Assembly: GCF_900091435.1 (NCBI RefSeq)
Contig: NZ_FMCS01000010.1
Location: forward strand, 1 to 64,000
DNA from: Micromonospora chaiyaphumensis
GTDB lineage: Bacteria; Actinomycetota; Actinomycetes; Mycobacteriales; Micromonosporaceae
Reading direction: 5' to 3'
Length of the DNA stretch: 64,000 nucleotides
Made by a program: the position numbers and the translations under genes. The notes below the pieces were generated by a model, which did no database searches, was not told the DNA's origin, and worked only from the letters and a program-made list of their open reading frames with translations. Of the stretch, positions 1-8,643 are shown in pieces. Numbering within the stretch: the stretch's first letter is position 1; each line of letters starts with the position of its first letter.

Positions 1-82
1 CCCTCCCCCCCTCCCCCCCCGACACGCCTACCTCGACACGTCGGCCGCGCAAGTCATCGGCGCCAGTTGCGGCCACGTCGGC

Positions 83-130
83 GATCTTGGTAGGAAATGG
101 CCCCTATAGGGGCCGCTTGCTACCAAGATC
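83..130. repeat. Nested palindrome, GATCTTGG class
   Basis: Outer arms GATCTTGGTAG (83-93) and CTACCAAGATC (120-130) are perfect inverted repeats. Nested inside is the perfect palindrome GGCCCCTATAGGGGCC (99-114). The same outer motif (A/GATCTTGG with its complement) frames two other palindromes at 23688-23732 and 23935-23981, so this is one member of a dispersed small family. It lies in the 213 bases before the first gene, which otherwise hold only a C-rich tract at 1-20 and no credible coding sequence. Confidence 0.75.
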
Positions 131-213
131 TAGTCGGTGTACCGGGATGCGGACGGGGTTCCCGACCGGGATCTCGTCGCTAGGGTGTGGCCGCACGTGA
201 CGAGGAGGGACCG

Positions 214-720
214 ATGGCCTCGATCCAGGTACGACCCGCCGGGCCCGGCGACCACGCCGACCTCGCGGCCCTGCACGAGCGGGAGTGGGGCGGCCCGTAC
301 GTGGTGGTCCACGACACCCGCTACGACCTGCGGGAACTGCCCACTCTGGTGGCCGTGGACGGGGCGGGCGGCTTCGCCGGGGCGCTGGTGCACCGGCTCG
401 CCGACAACGGCCTCGAAGTGGTCAGCCTGGCCGCCACGGCACCGGGCAACGGCGCCGGGAGCGCCCTCCTGGCCGCCGCCGAGGCGGTCGCCACGGCCGC
501 CGGGGCGGGCCGGCTCTGGCTGGTCACCACCAACGACAATCTCCGGGCGCTCCGCTTCTACCAGCGCCGGGGGCTGCGGATCGTGGCGGTGGACCCGGGC
601 GCGGTCGATCGGGCACGCGCGGCCAAACCGAGCATCCCGCGCCTGGGCGAGGACGACATCCCGCTCCACGACGAGCTGCGGCTGGAACGGCGGCTCACCG
701 GGCGGGAGGTCCGGCCGTGA
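214..720 (+). CDS. GNAT family N-acetyltransferase
   Basis: Predicted acetyl-CoA-dependent N-acetyltransferase of 168 residues; the substrate cannot be read from sequence. The acetyl-CoA loop is seen as APGNGAGSALL around residues 76-86, and the C-terminal motif B as TNDNLRALRFYQRRG around 106-120, the usual GNAT order. The ATG at 214 is chosen because GAGGAGGGA lies 4-12 bases upstream; an in-frame GTG at 187 has no such site. The stop overlaps the GTG start of the next gene, so the two are probably translated together. Confidence 0.85.
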   Translation: MASIQVRPAGPGDHADLAALHEREWGGPYVVVHDTRYDLRELPTLVAVDGAGGFAGALVHRLADNGLEVVSLAATAPGNGAGSALLAAAEAVATAAGAGRLWLVTTNDNLRALRFYQRRGLRIVAVDPGAVDRARAAKPSIPRLGEDDIPLHDELRLERRLTGREVRP

Positions 721-1511
721 CCGGCCCCGATGAAACGGCCTGGATCTCGCTGACGACCGACTACGGCCTGACCGACGGGTTCGTGGCGGCCTGCCACGGG
801 GTGCTCGCCCGGCTCGCCCCGACCGCCCGGGTGATCGACGTGACCCACCTGGTGCCCCCGGCCGACGTACGCCGGGGCGCGGCCGTGCTCGCGCAGACCG
901 TGCCGTACCTGCCGGTCGGGGTGCACGTGGCCGTGGTCGACCCGGGCGTCGGCACGACTCGGCGCGGTGTCGCCCTGGCCACCCCCGGCGGGCTGCTGGT
1001 GGGCCCGGACAACGGGCTGCTGCTGGACGCCGCCGCGGCCCTCGGCGGGATCACCGGCGCCGTGGAGCTGACCAATCCGGCCTGGCTCGCCCCGACGGTC
1101 TCCCGCACCTTCCACGGCCGGGACGTGTTCGCGCCGGTCGCCGCGCGGCTGGCGCTCGGCGCCCCGTTCGACGAGGCGGGCCGGGCCGTGGACCCCGCGA
1201 CGCTGGTCCGGCTGCCGGAGCCGCTGGTCCGCACCGCCGACACGGGCTTCACGGCCGAGGTGCTGACCGTCGACCACTTCGGCAACGTCCAGCTGGCCGC
1301 GCCCGGCGCGCTGCTGGCCGGGCTGCCGGAGCGGGTACGGGTGGCCGGCCGGGCGGCGGTGCGCGGGCGCACCTTCGGCGACGCCCCGGCCGGCGGGCTG
1401 GTCGCGTACGTGGACTCGGCCGGGCTGGTGGCGCTGGCGGTCAACACCGGCCGCGCGGTCGACCTGCTGAGCGTGCGGCCGGGCGACGTGGTGACGGTGA
1501 CCGGCGCCTGA
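717..1511 (+). CDS. SAM hydroxide adenosyltransferase / DUF62 family
   Basis: A 264-residue member of the DUF62 (SAM hydroxide adenosyltransferase, fluorinase-related) family, whose characterised members split S-adenosylmethionine to adenosine and methionine using water/hydroxide. Family signatures are visible: TDYGLTDGFV near residues 14-23, VVDPGVGTTRRG near 73-84, VGPDNGLLL near 95-103, TFHGRDVFAPVA in the middle, and VDHFGNVQL in the C-terminal domain. The GTG start overlaps the upstream GNAT stop (GTGA) and has GGGAGGT just before it, giving translational coupling. The function follows from family membership; it lacks evidence of being a fluorinase or chlorinase. Confidence 0.85.
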   Translation: MTGPDETAWISLTTDYGLTDGFVAACHGVLARLAPTARVIDVTHLVPPADVRRGAAVLAQTVPYLPVGVHVAVVDPGVGTTRRGVALATPGGLLVGPDNGLLLDAAAALGGITGAVELTNPAWLAPTVSRTFHGRDVFAPVAARLALGAPFDEAGRAVDPATLVRLPEPLVRTADTGFTAEVLTVDHFGNVQLAAPGALLAGLPERVRVAGRAAVRGRTFGDAPAGGLVAYVDSAGLVALAVNTGRAVDLLSVRPGDVVTVTGA

Positions 1512-1548
1512 ACCGTGCGGATCCCGCGCGCCGAGGGAGGATGGAGGG

Positions 1549-2562
1549 GTGCCCGAAGGCGACACCGTCTGGAACACCGCCCGCGTCCTCCAGCGCGCCC
1601 TGGCCGGCGCCCGGCTCACCGGCTCCGACTTCCGTGTGCCGCAGCTCGCCGCGACCGACCTGACCGGCTGGACCGTGCGCGAGTCGGCCAGCCGGGGCAA
1701 GCACCTGCTGCTCCGGCTCACCGCACCGCCCGGGGCCACCGCGCGGGCCACACCCACGCCGGCCGAAGCCGGACAAACGGCCGCCGGGCGGGCCACACCC
1801 ATTCCGGCCGCAGCCGGACAAACGGCCGCCGGGCGGGCCACACCCATTCCGGCCGCAGCCGGAGGAACCGACGCCGCGCCGGCCACACCCACGCCGGCCG
1901 GCGCGGGACGAACCGACGCCGCGGGAGGCGAGGCCGCCGGGTCGGCCGACGGCGGCGGGCGGGACTGGACGCTGCACTCGCACCTGCGGATGGACGGCGT
2001 CTGGCGGGCGTACGCCCCGGGCGAGCGGTGGTCGGCCCGCCCCGCGCACCTGATCCGGGTGGTGCTCCGCTCCCCCGGCGCGGTGGCGGTCGGCTACCAC
2101 CTGCACGAGCTGGCCCTGATCCCGACCGCCGAGGAGGAGTCCCTGGTCGGCCACCTCGGCCCGGACCTGCTCGGCCCCGACTGGGACCCGGACGAGGCGG
2201 TGCGCCGGTTGTCCGCCCACCCGGACGAGACGATCGGCGAGGCGCTGCTGGACCAGCGGAACCTGGCCGGGGTGGGCAACCTCTACAAGTGCGAGGTGCT
2301 GTTCCTGCGCGGGGTCAACCCGTGGACGCCGGTCCGCGCGGTGGCCGACCTGCCGGGCACGGTCACCCTCGCGCAGCGGCTGCTCGCCGCCAACCGGGGC
2401 CGGTGGACGCAGAGCACCACCGGCTCGCTGCACCGGGGCCAGACCAGCTACGTCTACGGCCGGCGGGCCCAGCCGTGCCGGCGCTGCGGGACGGCGATCC
2501 GCAAGGAGGAGCTGGGCGAGCGGGTCACGTACTGGTGCCCGGTCTGCCAGCCGGACCGCTGA
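1549..2562 (+). CDS. nei: Endonuclease VIII-like DNA glycosylase/AP lyase (Fpg/Nei family)
   Basis: Base-excision repair bifunctional glycosylase of 337 residues. After Met removal the N-terminus is PEGDTVW, the catalytic Pro and Glu of the Nei group; the conserved Lys is in SRGKHLLL near residue 52. The H2TH region contains LLDQRNLAGVGNLYKCE and the C-terminus carries a CxxC...CxxC zinc finger (CRRCG...CPVC). Between the strand after SRGKHLLL and LHSHLRMDG there is an unusual insertion of about 60 residues coded by four units of a 45-bp repeat (1748-1927). The GTG start is preceded by GGAGG-like bases. The assignment to Nei rather than Fpg rests on PEGDT versus PELPE. Confidence 0.9.
   Translation: MPEGDTVWNTARVLQRALAGARLTGSDFRVPQLAATDLTGWTVRESASRGKHLLLRLTAPPGATARATPTPAEAGQTAAGRATPIPAAAGQTAAGRATPIPAAAGGTDAAPATPTPAGAGRTDAAGGEAAGSADGGGRDWTLHSHLRMDGVWRAYAPGERWSARPAHLIRVVLRSPGAVAVGYHLHELALIPTAEEESLVGHLGPDLLGPDWDPDEAVRRLSAHPDETIGEALLDQRNLAGVGNLYKCEVLFLRGVNPWTPVRAVADLPGTVTLAQRLLAANRGRWTQSTTGSLHRGQTSYVYGRRAQPCRRCGTAIRKEELGERVTYWCPVCQPDR
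1748..1927 (+). repeat. 45-bp in-frame tandem repeat (4 units) inside nei
   Basis: The motif CCACACCC recurs at 1748, 1793, 1838 and 1883, an exact 45-base period. Units two and three are nearly identical; the flanking units have drifted. Because 45 is a multiple of three, the repeat adds 15-residue units rich in Ala, Pro, Thr and Gly (pattern ATPxPAxAGxT) to the glycosylase without breaking its frame. Confidence 0.9.
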
Positions 2563-2576
2563 GCGGGACGGCGCGT

Positions 2577-2631
2577 GGAACTTCCACGAAACGCCCAAGA
2601 TCGCCCGAGATAGGGACGATTGGGTAGTTCC
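2577..2631. promoter_or_regulatory. Imperfect inverted repeat upstream of the FN3 protein gene
   Basis: GGAACT (2577-2582) and AGTTCC (2626-2631) are complementary, and within them CCCAAGATCG faces CGATTGGG with one bulged base. The structure sits in the leader between the nei stop and the ATG at 2744. It could be an operator, a transcript hairpin or a diverged member of the dispersed palindromes; sequence alone does not decide. Confidence 0.35.
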
Positions 2632-2743
2632 CTCCCCTACCTTCGGCGTCGCATGCTGCGGTGGAGTGCTCACCGCTCGTCAGCAGCGCGTACGCCCGCC
2701 ACGTCGGGGTGACGGCAGGCGCGCCCCGACCCCGGGGAGAGCC

Positions 2744-5700
2744 ATGGTGCTGTTCCGCAGACTCCGGCCGGGATGGACGGACCGGTTCGCCCGGACCGCC
2801 GAGGACCACGCGCCGACCGTGCCCGCCGCCCGCGCCGCCGACGAGGACACCGGCCCCGCCCCGGCCACCCTCGACCCGGCCGCCGTGCCGCGCTGCTTCG
2901 GCCCGGTGCCGAACTTCGCCGCCAGCCCGCTGCCCGCGCTCGACGCCGACGGCCGGCCGCTGCCCGGCACCGGCATCCGCAAGTTCATCGACCCGCTGCC
3001 GGTGCCCGGCCCGCCGGCCACCGCCGGGCTGGGCGCCCGCCTGCCGGTCGCGGTCCCCGACACGATCACCTGGCCGGGCTGCGACTACTACGAGATCGGC
3101 CTCCAGGAGTACGCGCAGCGCCTGCACCGCGACCTGCCGGCCACCCGGCTGCGCGGCTACCGCCAGCTCAACCTGGGCACCGACGCGTCCGGCCACAACA
3201 CGGTCGCGCCGCCCGACCGGCCCTGGCACCTCGGCCCGATGATCGTGGCCCGGCGCGGCCGGCCGGTGCGGGTCAAGTTCATCAACCAGCTGCCCACCGG
3301 TCAGGCCGGCGAGCTGTTCCTGCCGGTGGACGAGACGGTCGACGGCGCCGGCATCGGCCCGCTGGACGGGCCCGCGCCCTACCCGCAGAACCGGGCCGTG
3401 CCGCACCTGGCCGGGGCGCAGACCGGGTGGATCAGCGCCGGCAACCCGTGGCAGTGGGTCACCCCGGCCGGCGAGATCACCCCGTACCCGACGGGGGTGG
3501 GGGTGACCCCGGTGCCGGACATGCCGCCGCCCGGCGCGGGCGCCACCACGCTCTACTTCCCCAACGAGCAGAGCGGCCGGCTCATGTGGCTGCACGACAA
3601 CACCCTCGGCCTGTCCCGGCTCACCGTCTACTCCGGGCAGCTCGCGCTCTACCTGCTCACCGACCCGGCCGAGGAGCGGCTGGTCGACGACGGGGTGCTC
3701 CCCGCCGACCAGCTCCCCCTGGTGATCGAGGACAAGACCTTCGTGCCGGACGACGCCCAGCTCGCCGCCCAGGATCCCACCTGGGACCGGGACCGCTGGG
3801 GTGCGAAGGGCAGCCTGTGGCACCCGCACGTCTACCAGCCCCGGCAGAACCCCTACCGGACCAGCGGCGGGAACCCGACCGGCCGCTGGGACTACGGCCC
3901 GTGGACGCACGACCCGGACGGCGGGGCCAGCCCCTGGGTCGCCCCGGTGCCGAACCCGCACCACGATCCCGTTGCCGAGCCGGACGAGCCGCCGCTCGCG
4001 CCGGGTGTGCCGCACCCGTCGGCCGTGCCCGAGGCGTACGGGGACACCCCGCTGGTCAACGGGGTGGCCTACCCGTTCCTGGAGGTCGCGCCGCGGGCGT
4101 ACCGGTTCCGGATCCTCAACGCCTGCGCGGACCGGACGCTCAACCTCCAGCTCTACCGGGCCCGATCGGACTCACCGATGTGGACGGAGACCGGCACGGC
4201 CGGCGACCCGTTCGCCGGCGAGGTGCCGATGGTCGAGGCGGCCCGGGCCGCCGGGCGTCCGGCGCACTGGCCGGTGGACGGGCGCGACGGCGGGGTGCCG
4301 GACCCGGCCGCCGCCGGGCCGGAGCTGGTCCAGATCGGCAACGAGGGCGGCCTGCTGCCGGCCCCCGTGGTACTGCCCAACCGCCCGATCGGCTACCGGT
4401 ACGACCGCCAGGACCCCACCGTGCTCAACGTGGACGGGCACACCCTGCTGCTCGCCCCCGGCGAGCGGGCCGACGTGGTGGTCGACTTCGCGGCGGTCCC
4501 GCCGGGCAGCACGCTGATCCTCTACAACGACTGCCCCGCGCCCCTGCCCCGGTTCGACCCCCGGTACGACCAGCACACCGACGCGCCGGACCGCACCGCC
4601 ACCGGCGGCCTCCCCGCCGCGCGACCCGGCTACGGCCCGAACACCCGTACGCTGCTCCAGATCCGGGTGACCGGCACCCCGGCGGCGCCGTACGACCGGG
4701 AGCGGCTCGCCGCCCGGCTGCCCGCCGCGTACGCGGAGAGCCAGCGACCGCCGATCGTGCCGCAGCCGGCCTACGACGCGGCCTTCGGCACCCGCACGCC
4801 CGGCCCGACGCTGGTGCCGGCGCGCGCCACCTCGGTGACCTTCACCCCGGCCGGCGCGGCCGCCCCGGTCACCGTGCCGCTGGCGGTCAAGTCGGTCGGG
4901 CAGGTCTTCGAGTCCCGGCACGGCCGGGCGGTGGGGCGGCTCGGGGTCGGCCACCCGGTCGCCGGGCAGCGGACCCCGGCAACCCTGCCGCTCGGCCCGG
5001 TCGACCCGGCCACCGAGGTGCTGTACGTGACCGACCCGACCGTGCCGGTCGGCGCGCCGGCCGACGGCACCCAGCTGTGGCGGATCGTCGGCGACGCGCC
5101 CCGCACCCATCCGGTGCACATCGAGGGCTGCGACGTGCAGCTTGTCAACCGGGTCGGCTGGGACGGCAGCGTCCGCCCGCCGGACGCCAACGAGCTGGGC
5201 TGGAAGGACACCGTCCGGGTCAACCCGCGGGAGGACGTGATCGTGGCCCTGCGCCCGGTCCCGCCCAGCCTGCCCTTCAAGATCGGCGACAGCGTACGGC
5301 TGCTCGACCCGACCCGGCCGGCCGGCGCCCGGCTGGACGCCAGCCCGGTCAGCCCGGTCGACGGGCGGCCCGCCGTGGTCGTCAACCAACTGGTGAACCT
5401 GGGCTGGGAGTACCGCTGGCAGACCCGCTCGGCGGGGCTGCGCGACCAGGGCATGAGCCGGCCGCTGGTGCTGCGGGTGGCACCCAAGGCACCGACCGGG
5501 CTCACCGCCACCCCGGCGCCCGGCTCGGCCACCGCGCTGCCCGCCATCGCGCTGGCCTGGACGGGCAACGGCAGCCGACCGCCGGCCACCAGCCACCGGC
5601 TGCAACGCGCCACCGACGCGGCCTTCGCGGCCGGCCTCACCGAGATCACCGTGGCCGCCACCGCAACCCGCTACACCGACGCGACCGTCACCCCGGGGGT

Positions 5701-6355
5701 CACCTACCACTACCGGATCCGGGCCGAGAACGCCGTCAGCTGCTCGGCCTGGTCGAACAGCATCCCCGCCTCGGTGCAGCTGACCGCACCGGCGAAGCTG
5801 GCCGCCGTGGTGCCGCCGGCCGCGCCGCTGCGGGTCGCGCTGCGCTGGGCGAACCGCTCCTTCGCCACCGGGGTGGACCTGCAGCGGGCCACCAACCCGA
5901 CGTTCACGAGCGGGCCGGGGACCACGGCCATCGCCGTGGGTGAGGCCCACCTCGACCCGGCGGTCGCCCCGGACACGACCTACTACTACCGGGTACGCAC
6001 CACGTACCTCGGGGCGGCGTCACCCTGGTCGACGGTGGCCGCCGTGACCACGCCGCCCCGGCCCGGGGTGCCGACCGGGGTGCTCGCCACCGCCACCGCG
6101 CCCGCCCCGGACACCGCCACGGTGATCCTGAGCTGGTCGGCCAGCACGCCCACCGGCGCGGGCGCCGGTTTCGTGGTGCAACGCGCCACCGACGCCACCT
6201 TCACCCAGGACCTGGCCACGTTCAGCGTGACGGGCCGGGGCTTCACGAACACGGGCCTGGCCCGCGGCGTGACCTACCACTACCGCATCCGCTCGGCGAA
6301 CGTGGTGGGCACCTCTCCCTGGACCACCCCCACCCAGGTCAGCACGCCCCCGTGA
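2744..6355 (+). CDS. Multicopper-oxidase-fold protein lacking copper ligands, with three FN3 domains
   Basis: A 1203-residue protein. Residues about 50-910 follow the CotA/bilirubin-oxidase type cupredoxin architecture, but each ligand block is altered: HxHG is HLAG (H221), HDH in the second block is HDN (H284), HPxHxH is HPVHIE (789-794), and the HCHxxEHE block aligns with RWQTRSAGLRDQG (about 891-903). Three fibronectin type III domains follow at about 915-1010, 1013-1104 and 1106-1203, each with a xQRATxxxF and TYHYRI/YYYRV signature. No signal peptide or Tat motif is visible at the ATG 2744 start, which has GGGGAGA upstream. Copper oxidase activity is therefore unlikely; a structural or carbohydrate/cell-surface binding role is an inference. 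Confidence 0.75.
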   Translation: MVLFRRLRPGWTDRFARTAEDHAPTVPAARAADEDTGPAPATLDPAAVPRCFGPVPNFAASPLPALDADGRPLPGTGIRKFIDPLPVPGPPATAGLGARLPVAVPDTITWPGCDYYEIGLQEYAQRLHRDLPATRLRGYRQLNLGTDASGHNTVAPPDRPWHLGPMIVARRGRPVRVKFINQLPTGQAGELFLPVDETVDGAGIGPLDGPAPYPQNRAVPHLAGAQTGWISAGNPWQWVTPAGEITPYPTGVGVTPVPDMPPPGAGATTLYFPNEQSGRLMWLHDNTLGLSRLTVYSGQLALYLLTDPAEERLVDDGVLPADQLPLVIEDKTFVPDDAQLAAQDPTWDRDRWGAKGSLWHPHVYQPRQNPYRTSGGNPTGRWDYGPWTHDPDGGASPWVAPVPNPHHDPVAEPDEPPLAPGVPHPSAVPEAYGDTPLVNGVAYPFLEVAPRAYRFRILNACADRTLNLQLYRARSDSPMWTETGTAGDPFAGEVPMVEAARAAGRPAHWPVDGRDGGVPDPAAAGPELVQIGNEGGLLPAPVVLPNRPIGYRYDRQDPTVLNVDGHTLLLAPGERADVVVDFAAVPPGSTLILYNDCPAPLPRFDPRYDQHTDAPDRTATGGLPAARPGYGPNTRTLLQIRVTGTPAAPYDRERLAARLPAAYAESQRPPIVPQPAYDAAFGTRTPGPTLVPARATSVTFTPAGAAAPVTVPLAVKSVGQVFESRHGRAVGRLGVGHPVAGQRTPATLPLGPVDPATEVLYVTDPTVPVGAPADGTQLWRIVGDAPRTHPVHIEGCDVQLVNRVGWDGSVRPPDANELGWKDTVRVNPREDVIVALRPVPPSLPFKIGDSVRLLDPTRPAGARLDASPVSPVDGRPAVVVNQLVNLGWEYRWQTRSAGLRDQGMSRPLVLRVAPKAPTGLTATPAPGSATALPAIALAWTGNGSRPPATSHRLQRATDAAFAAGLTEITVAATATRYTDATVTPGVTYHYRIRAENAVSCSAWSNSIPASVQLTAPAKLAAVVPPAAPLRVALRWANRSFATGVDLQRATNPTFTSGPGTTAIAVGEAHLDPAVAPDTTYYYRVRTTYLGAASPWSTVAAVTTPPRPGVPTGVLATATAPAPDTATVILSWSASTPTGAGAGFVVQRATDATFTQDLATFSVTGRGFTNTGLARGVTYHYRIRSANVVGTSPWTTPTQVSTPP

Positions 6356-6378
6356 CGGCCCGCCCGACCAGGGAGGGG

Positions 6379-7158
6379 TCAGGGGGTGCGGAGGGGGGTG
6401 TGGGTGGTGCGGAGTTCGGCGAGGGCGGACGCGACGCCGTGCAGCAGGTCGGTGGCCTCGGTGAGGCGGGTGGCCGAGGGGTCCTGGGTGCTCGGGTGGG
6501 CGTCCTCGGCCACGTAGCCCGCGGCGGCCACCACGAGCCGCTCGTACGCGGCCACCCCGCTCTCGAGCTGACCCACGAGGGTGGCGTGCGCCTCGGCGAG
6601 CGACCCGCGCGCCTCGGCGGGGGCGAGCTTCAGGGCCCGTTCCACGCCGGCCACCCGGTTGGCCAGGTCACGCAGGGAGCGGTCGGCCTCGGCCGCCTCA
6701 CGGACCGCCGGCTCGGCCAGCCCGGTGAGCCGGCCGGCCAGCCCGGCCAGGGTCAGCGCGGCCCGGTCCAGCCGGGCCCACGCGTCGGCGGCGGTGGTGC
6801 CGCGCAGCGCGAAGCGGGAGCGGACGCGGCGTACCTCGGCGAGGACGCCGGGCCCCACGGGCAGCCGCTCGACGGCGGCGACCAGCCGGGCGCGGGAGCG
6901 GGCGGCGACCTCGGCCGGGTCGAGGGCCGGCGGGGCCGGCACGGCGGCGAGGGCGCGCAGGTCGACCCAGCGCCAGGCGGCGACGGCGATCGCGCTGCCC
7001 GCGGCGCCGGCCCAGGCCGCGTCGGGCAGGCCCAGCCCCGCGTACGGGGTCAGCACCGCGGCGGCGCCGCCCAGCCCGCCGGCCAGGACACTCCAGTGCC
7101 GGGCCGACCGGCGCAACCTGCGCAGCCGGCGGAAGTGCCGCGCCCGCTCGTCGACCAT
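6379..7158 (-). CDS. pspM: Phage-shock envelope stress response protein PspM
   Basis: A 259-residue membrane protein with an N-terminal basic segment, two hydrophobic stretches at about residues 22-40 and 45-62, and a long alpha-helical, Ala/Leu/Arg-rich cytoplasmic part. It starts 16 bases after the pspA stop. In mycobacteria the order clgR-pspA-pspM (Rv2745c-Rv2743c) encodes a membrane-stress module in which PspM anchors PspA to the membrane; the same order and strand here supports the call more than the sequence itself, which is weakly conserved. Its stop lies 23 bases from the convergent FN3 gene. Confidence 0.75.
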   Translation of the reverse strand: MVDERARHFRRLRRLRRSARHWSVLAGGLGGAAAVLTPYAGLGLPDAAWAGAAGSAIAVAAWRWVDLRALAAVPAPPALDPAEVAARSRARLVAAVERLPVGPGVLAEVRRVRSRFALRGTTAADAWARLDRAALTLAGLAGRLTGLAEPAVREAAEADRSLRDLANRVAGVERALKLAPAEARGSLAEAHATLVGQLESGVAAYERLVVAAAGYVAEDAHPSTQDPSATRLTEATDLLHGVASALAELRTTHTPLRTP

Positions 7159-7174
7159 CGGTCTCCCCCGTCCC

Positions 7175-8026
7175 CTAGCTCGTGGTGCTCTCCCCGGTGC
7201 CGCGCTCCCGGCTCATGGTGGATCGGATCTCGTCGAGCCGGGCGGCGGCCGCCGGGTCGGCCGGCTGCCCCACCCCGGGCCGTTCCTGCCGGCCGCCGAG
7301 CTGCTCGCCGGCCATGCTCGACCGGATCTGCTCCAGTCTCGCCGACCCGGCCGAGTCGAGGGTCGCCTTCTGGATCTCCAGCATCCGGCCCTCGACGGAG
7401 TTGCCGGCCAGTTCGGCCCGGCCCATCGCGTCGGCGTAGCGGCGCTCGATCCGGTCGCGGACCTCGTTGAGCGACGGGGTGGTGCCGGGGGCGGTGAGCG
7501 CCGACATCGACTCCAGCGAGCGGGCCACGGTCTCCTGCATCTTGGCCTGCTCGAGCTGGCTGAGCAGCTTGGTGCGCTCGGCCAGCTTCTGCTGGAGGAT
7601 CATCGAGTTGTTCTCGACCGCCTTGCGGGCCTGCGCGGCCGCGCCGAGCGCCTGGTCGTGCAGGGTCTTGAGGTCCTCCATCGCCTGCTCGGCGGAGACC
7701 AGCTGGCTGGCGAGGAGCTGTGCGGACTGCTCGTAGCGGCCCGCCTCGGTCTCGTCACCGCGGCCCCGGGCCTGGTCGGCCAGGACGAGGGCCTGCCGCG
7801 CGTTGGCCTGGAGCTGCTCGACCTCGGTCATCTGCCGGGACAGCTTCATCTCCAGCTGGCGCTGGTTGCCGATCACGGCGGCCGCCTGCTGGACCAGCGC
7901 CTGGTGCTGCCGCTGGGCCTCCTCGATCGCCTGCTGGATCTGCACCTTCGGATCGGCGTGCTCGTCGATCTTCGCGCCGAAGAGCGCCATCAGGTATTTC
8001 CAACCCTTGACGAACGGGTTCGCCAT
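7175..8026 (-). CDS. pspA: PspA/IM30 family envelope stress protein
   Basis: A 283-residue peripheral membrane protein of the PspA/IM30/ESCRT-III superfamily. It opens with MANPFVKGWKYLMALFGAKID, the amphipathic membrane-binding helix, followed by coiled coil throughout residues about 25-220 (QAIEEAQRQHQALVQQAA and on). The C-terminal part after about residue 225 is a low-complexity tail with repeated RLEQIRSSM / RLDEIRSTM motifs, longer than in enterobacterial PspA. Upstream is clgR and downstream pspM, giving the actinobacterial stress operon. Confidence 0.93.
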   Translation of the reverse strand: MANPFVKGWKYLMALFGAKIDEHADPKVQIQQAIEEAQRQHQALVQQAAAVIGNQRQLEMKLSRQMTEVEQLQANARQALVLADQARGRGDETEAGRYEQSAQLLASQLVSAEQAMEDLKTLHDQALGAAAQARKAVENNSMILQQKLAERTKLLSQLEQAKMQETVARSLESMSALTAPGTTPSLNEVRDRIERRYADAMGRAELAGNSVEGRMLEIQKATLDSAGSARLEQIRSSMAGEQLGGRQERPGVGQPADPAAAARLDEIRSTMSRERGTGESTTS

Positions 8027-8193
8027 CTCCGCCTTGTCCCCTCAGTAGCGTCGCGTCGCCTCGGCCGGGGTCGACCCGCGGGCCGCGCGGTGTGCCTCCA
8101 TGGTCCCAGTCGGACGCCAACCCGGCACCCCGTACGACCCTGATCAACACTACGACGCGGCCGCCACGGGCGACCACGGCGCGACGGGCGGAA

Positions 8194-8643
8194 TCAGGCG
8201 GCGCAGACGACGTCCCGGTCCGCGGGGCGGACCCGGGTGGTGCGCAGCGTGGCCTTGAGGGGCGAGTCCTGGCGGACCTGGACGGCCACCGAACCGTCGG
8301 AGGTGACCTGGTGGACCCCCCGGTTGGTCGCCTTGCGCACGGCCGGCGGCGCGACCGGCGTCGGCTCGACCGGCTTGTCGGCGACGGGGACCAGCACCCC
8401 GGGCATCTGCTCGGCCAGCGCGACGGTGTCGCTGACCTCGCGGAGCAGCTCGGAGAGGCGGGCGCCGAGCGCGTCGCAGATCGCGGCCAGCAGCTCGCTG
8501 GAGGGCTCCTTGTGGCCGCGCTCGATCTCGGAGAGGTAACCGAGGCTCACGTTGGCGGCGGAGGAGACCTCGCGGAGGGTGCGGTGCTGCCCCTGCCGGC
8601 GCGCCCGCAGTGCGTCACCGATCACCCGGCGTAGCAGAACCAT
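8194..8643 (-). CDS. clgR: ClgR-type XRE family transcriptional regulator
   Basis: A 149-residue regulator with an N-terminal XRE/Cro helix-turn-helix (residues about 8-65: TLREVSSAANVSLGYLSEIE as the HTH core, then RGHKEPSSELLAAICDAL). ClgR proteins activate clp protease genes and, in mycobacteria, pspA. The C-terminus ends in VVCAA; in Streptomyces and Mycobacterium a C-terminal hydrophobic AA-like end makes ClgR a Clp substrate, so feedback degradation is plausible. ATG 8643 has GGGGAGGT upstream and excludes a longer upstream frame. Its position ahead of pspA and after cinA/pgsA matches mycobacterial synteny. Confidence 0.88.
   Translation of the reverse strand: MVLLRRVIGDALRARRQGQHRTLREVSSAANVSLGYLSEIERGHKEPSSELLAAICDALGARLSELLREVSDTVALAEQMPGVLVPVADKPVEPTPVAPPAVRKATNRGVHQVTSDGSVAVQVRQDSPLKATLRTTRVRPADRDVVCAA

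Noticed and set aside
1..20. C-rich tract as a terminator or origin element
   Set aside because: There is no stem or associated gene; it may be a homopolymer artefact at the window edge.
2773..5943. Long second plus-strand frame inside the FN3/multicopper-oxidase-fold gene
   Set aside because: Arg/Ala/Gly/Pro-rich shadow of the real frame, with no start signal or domain.
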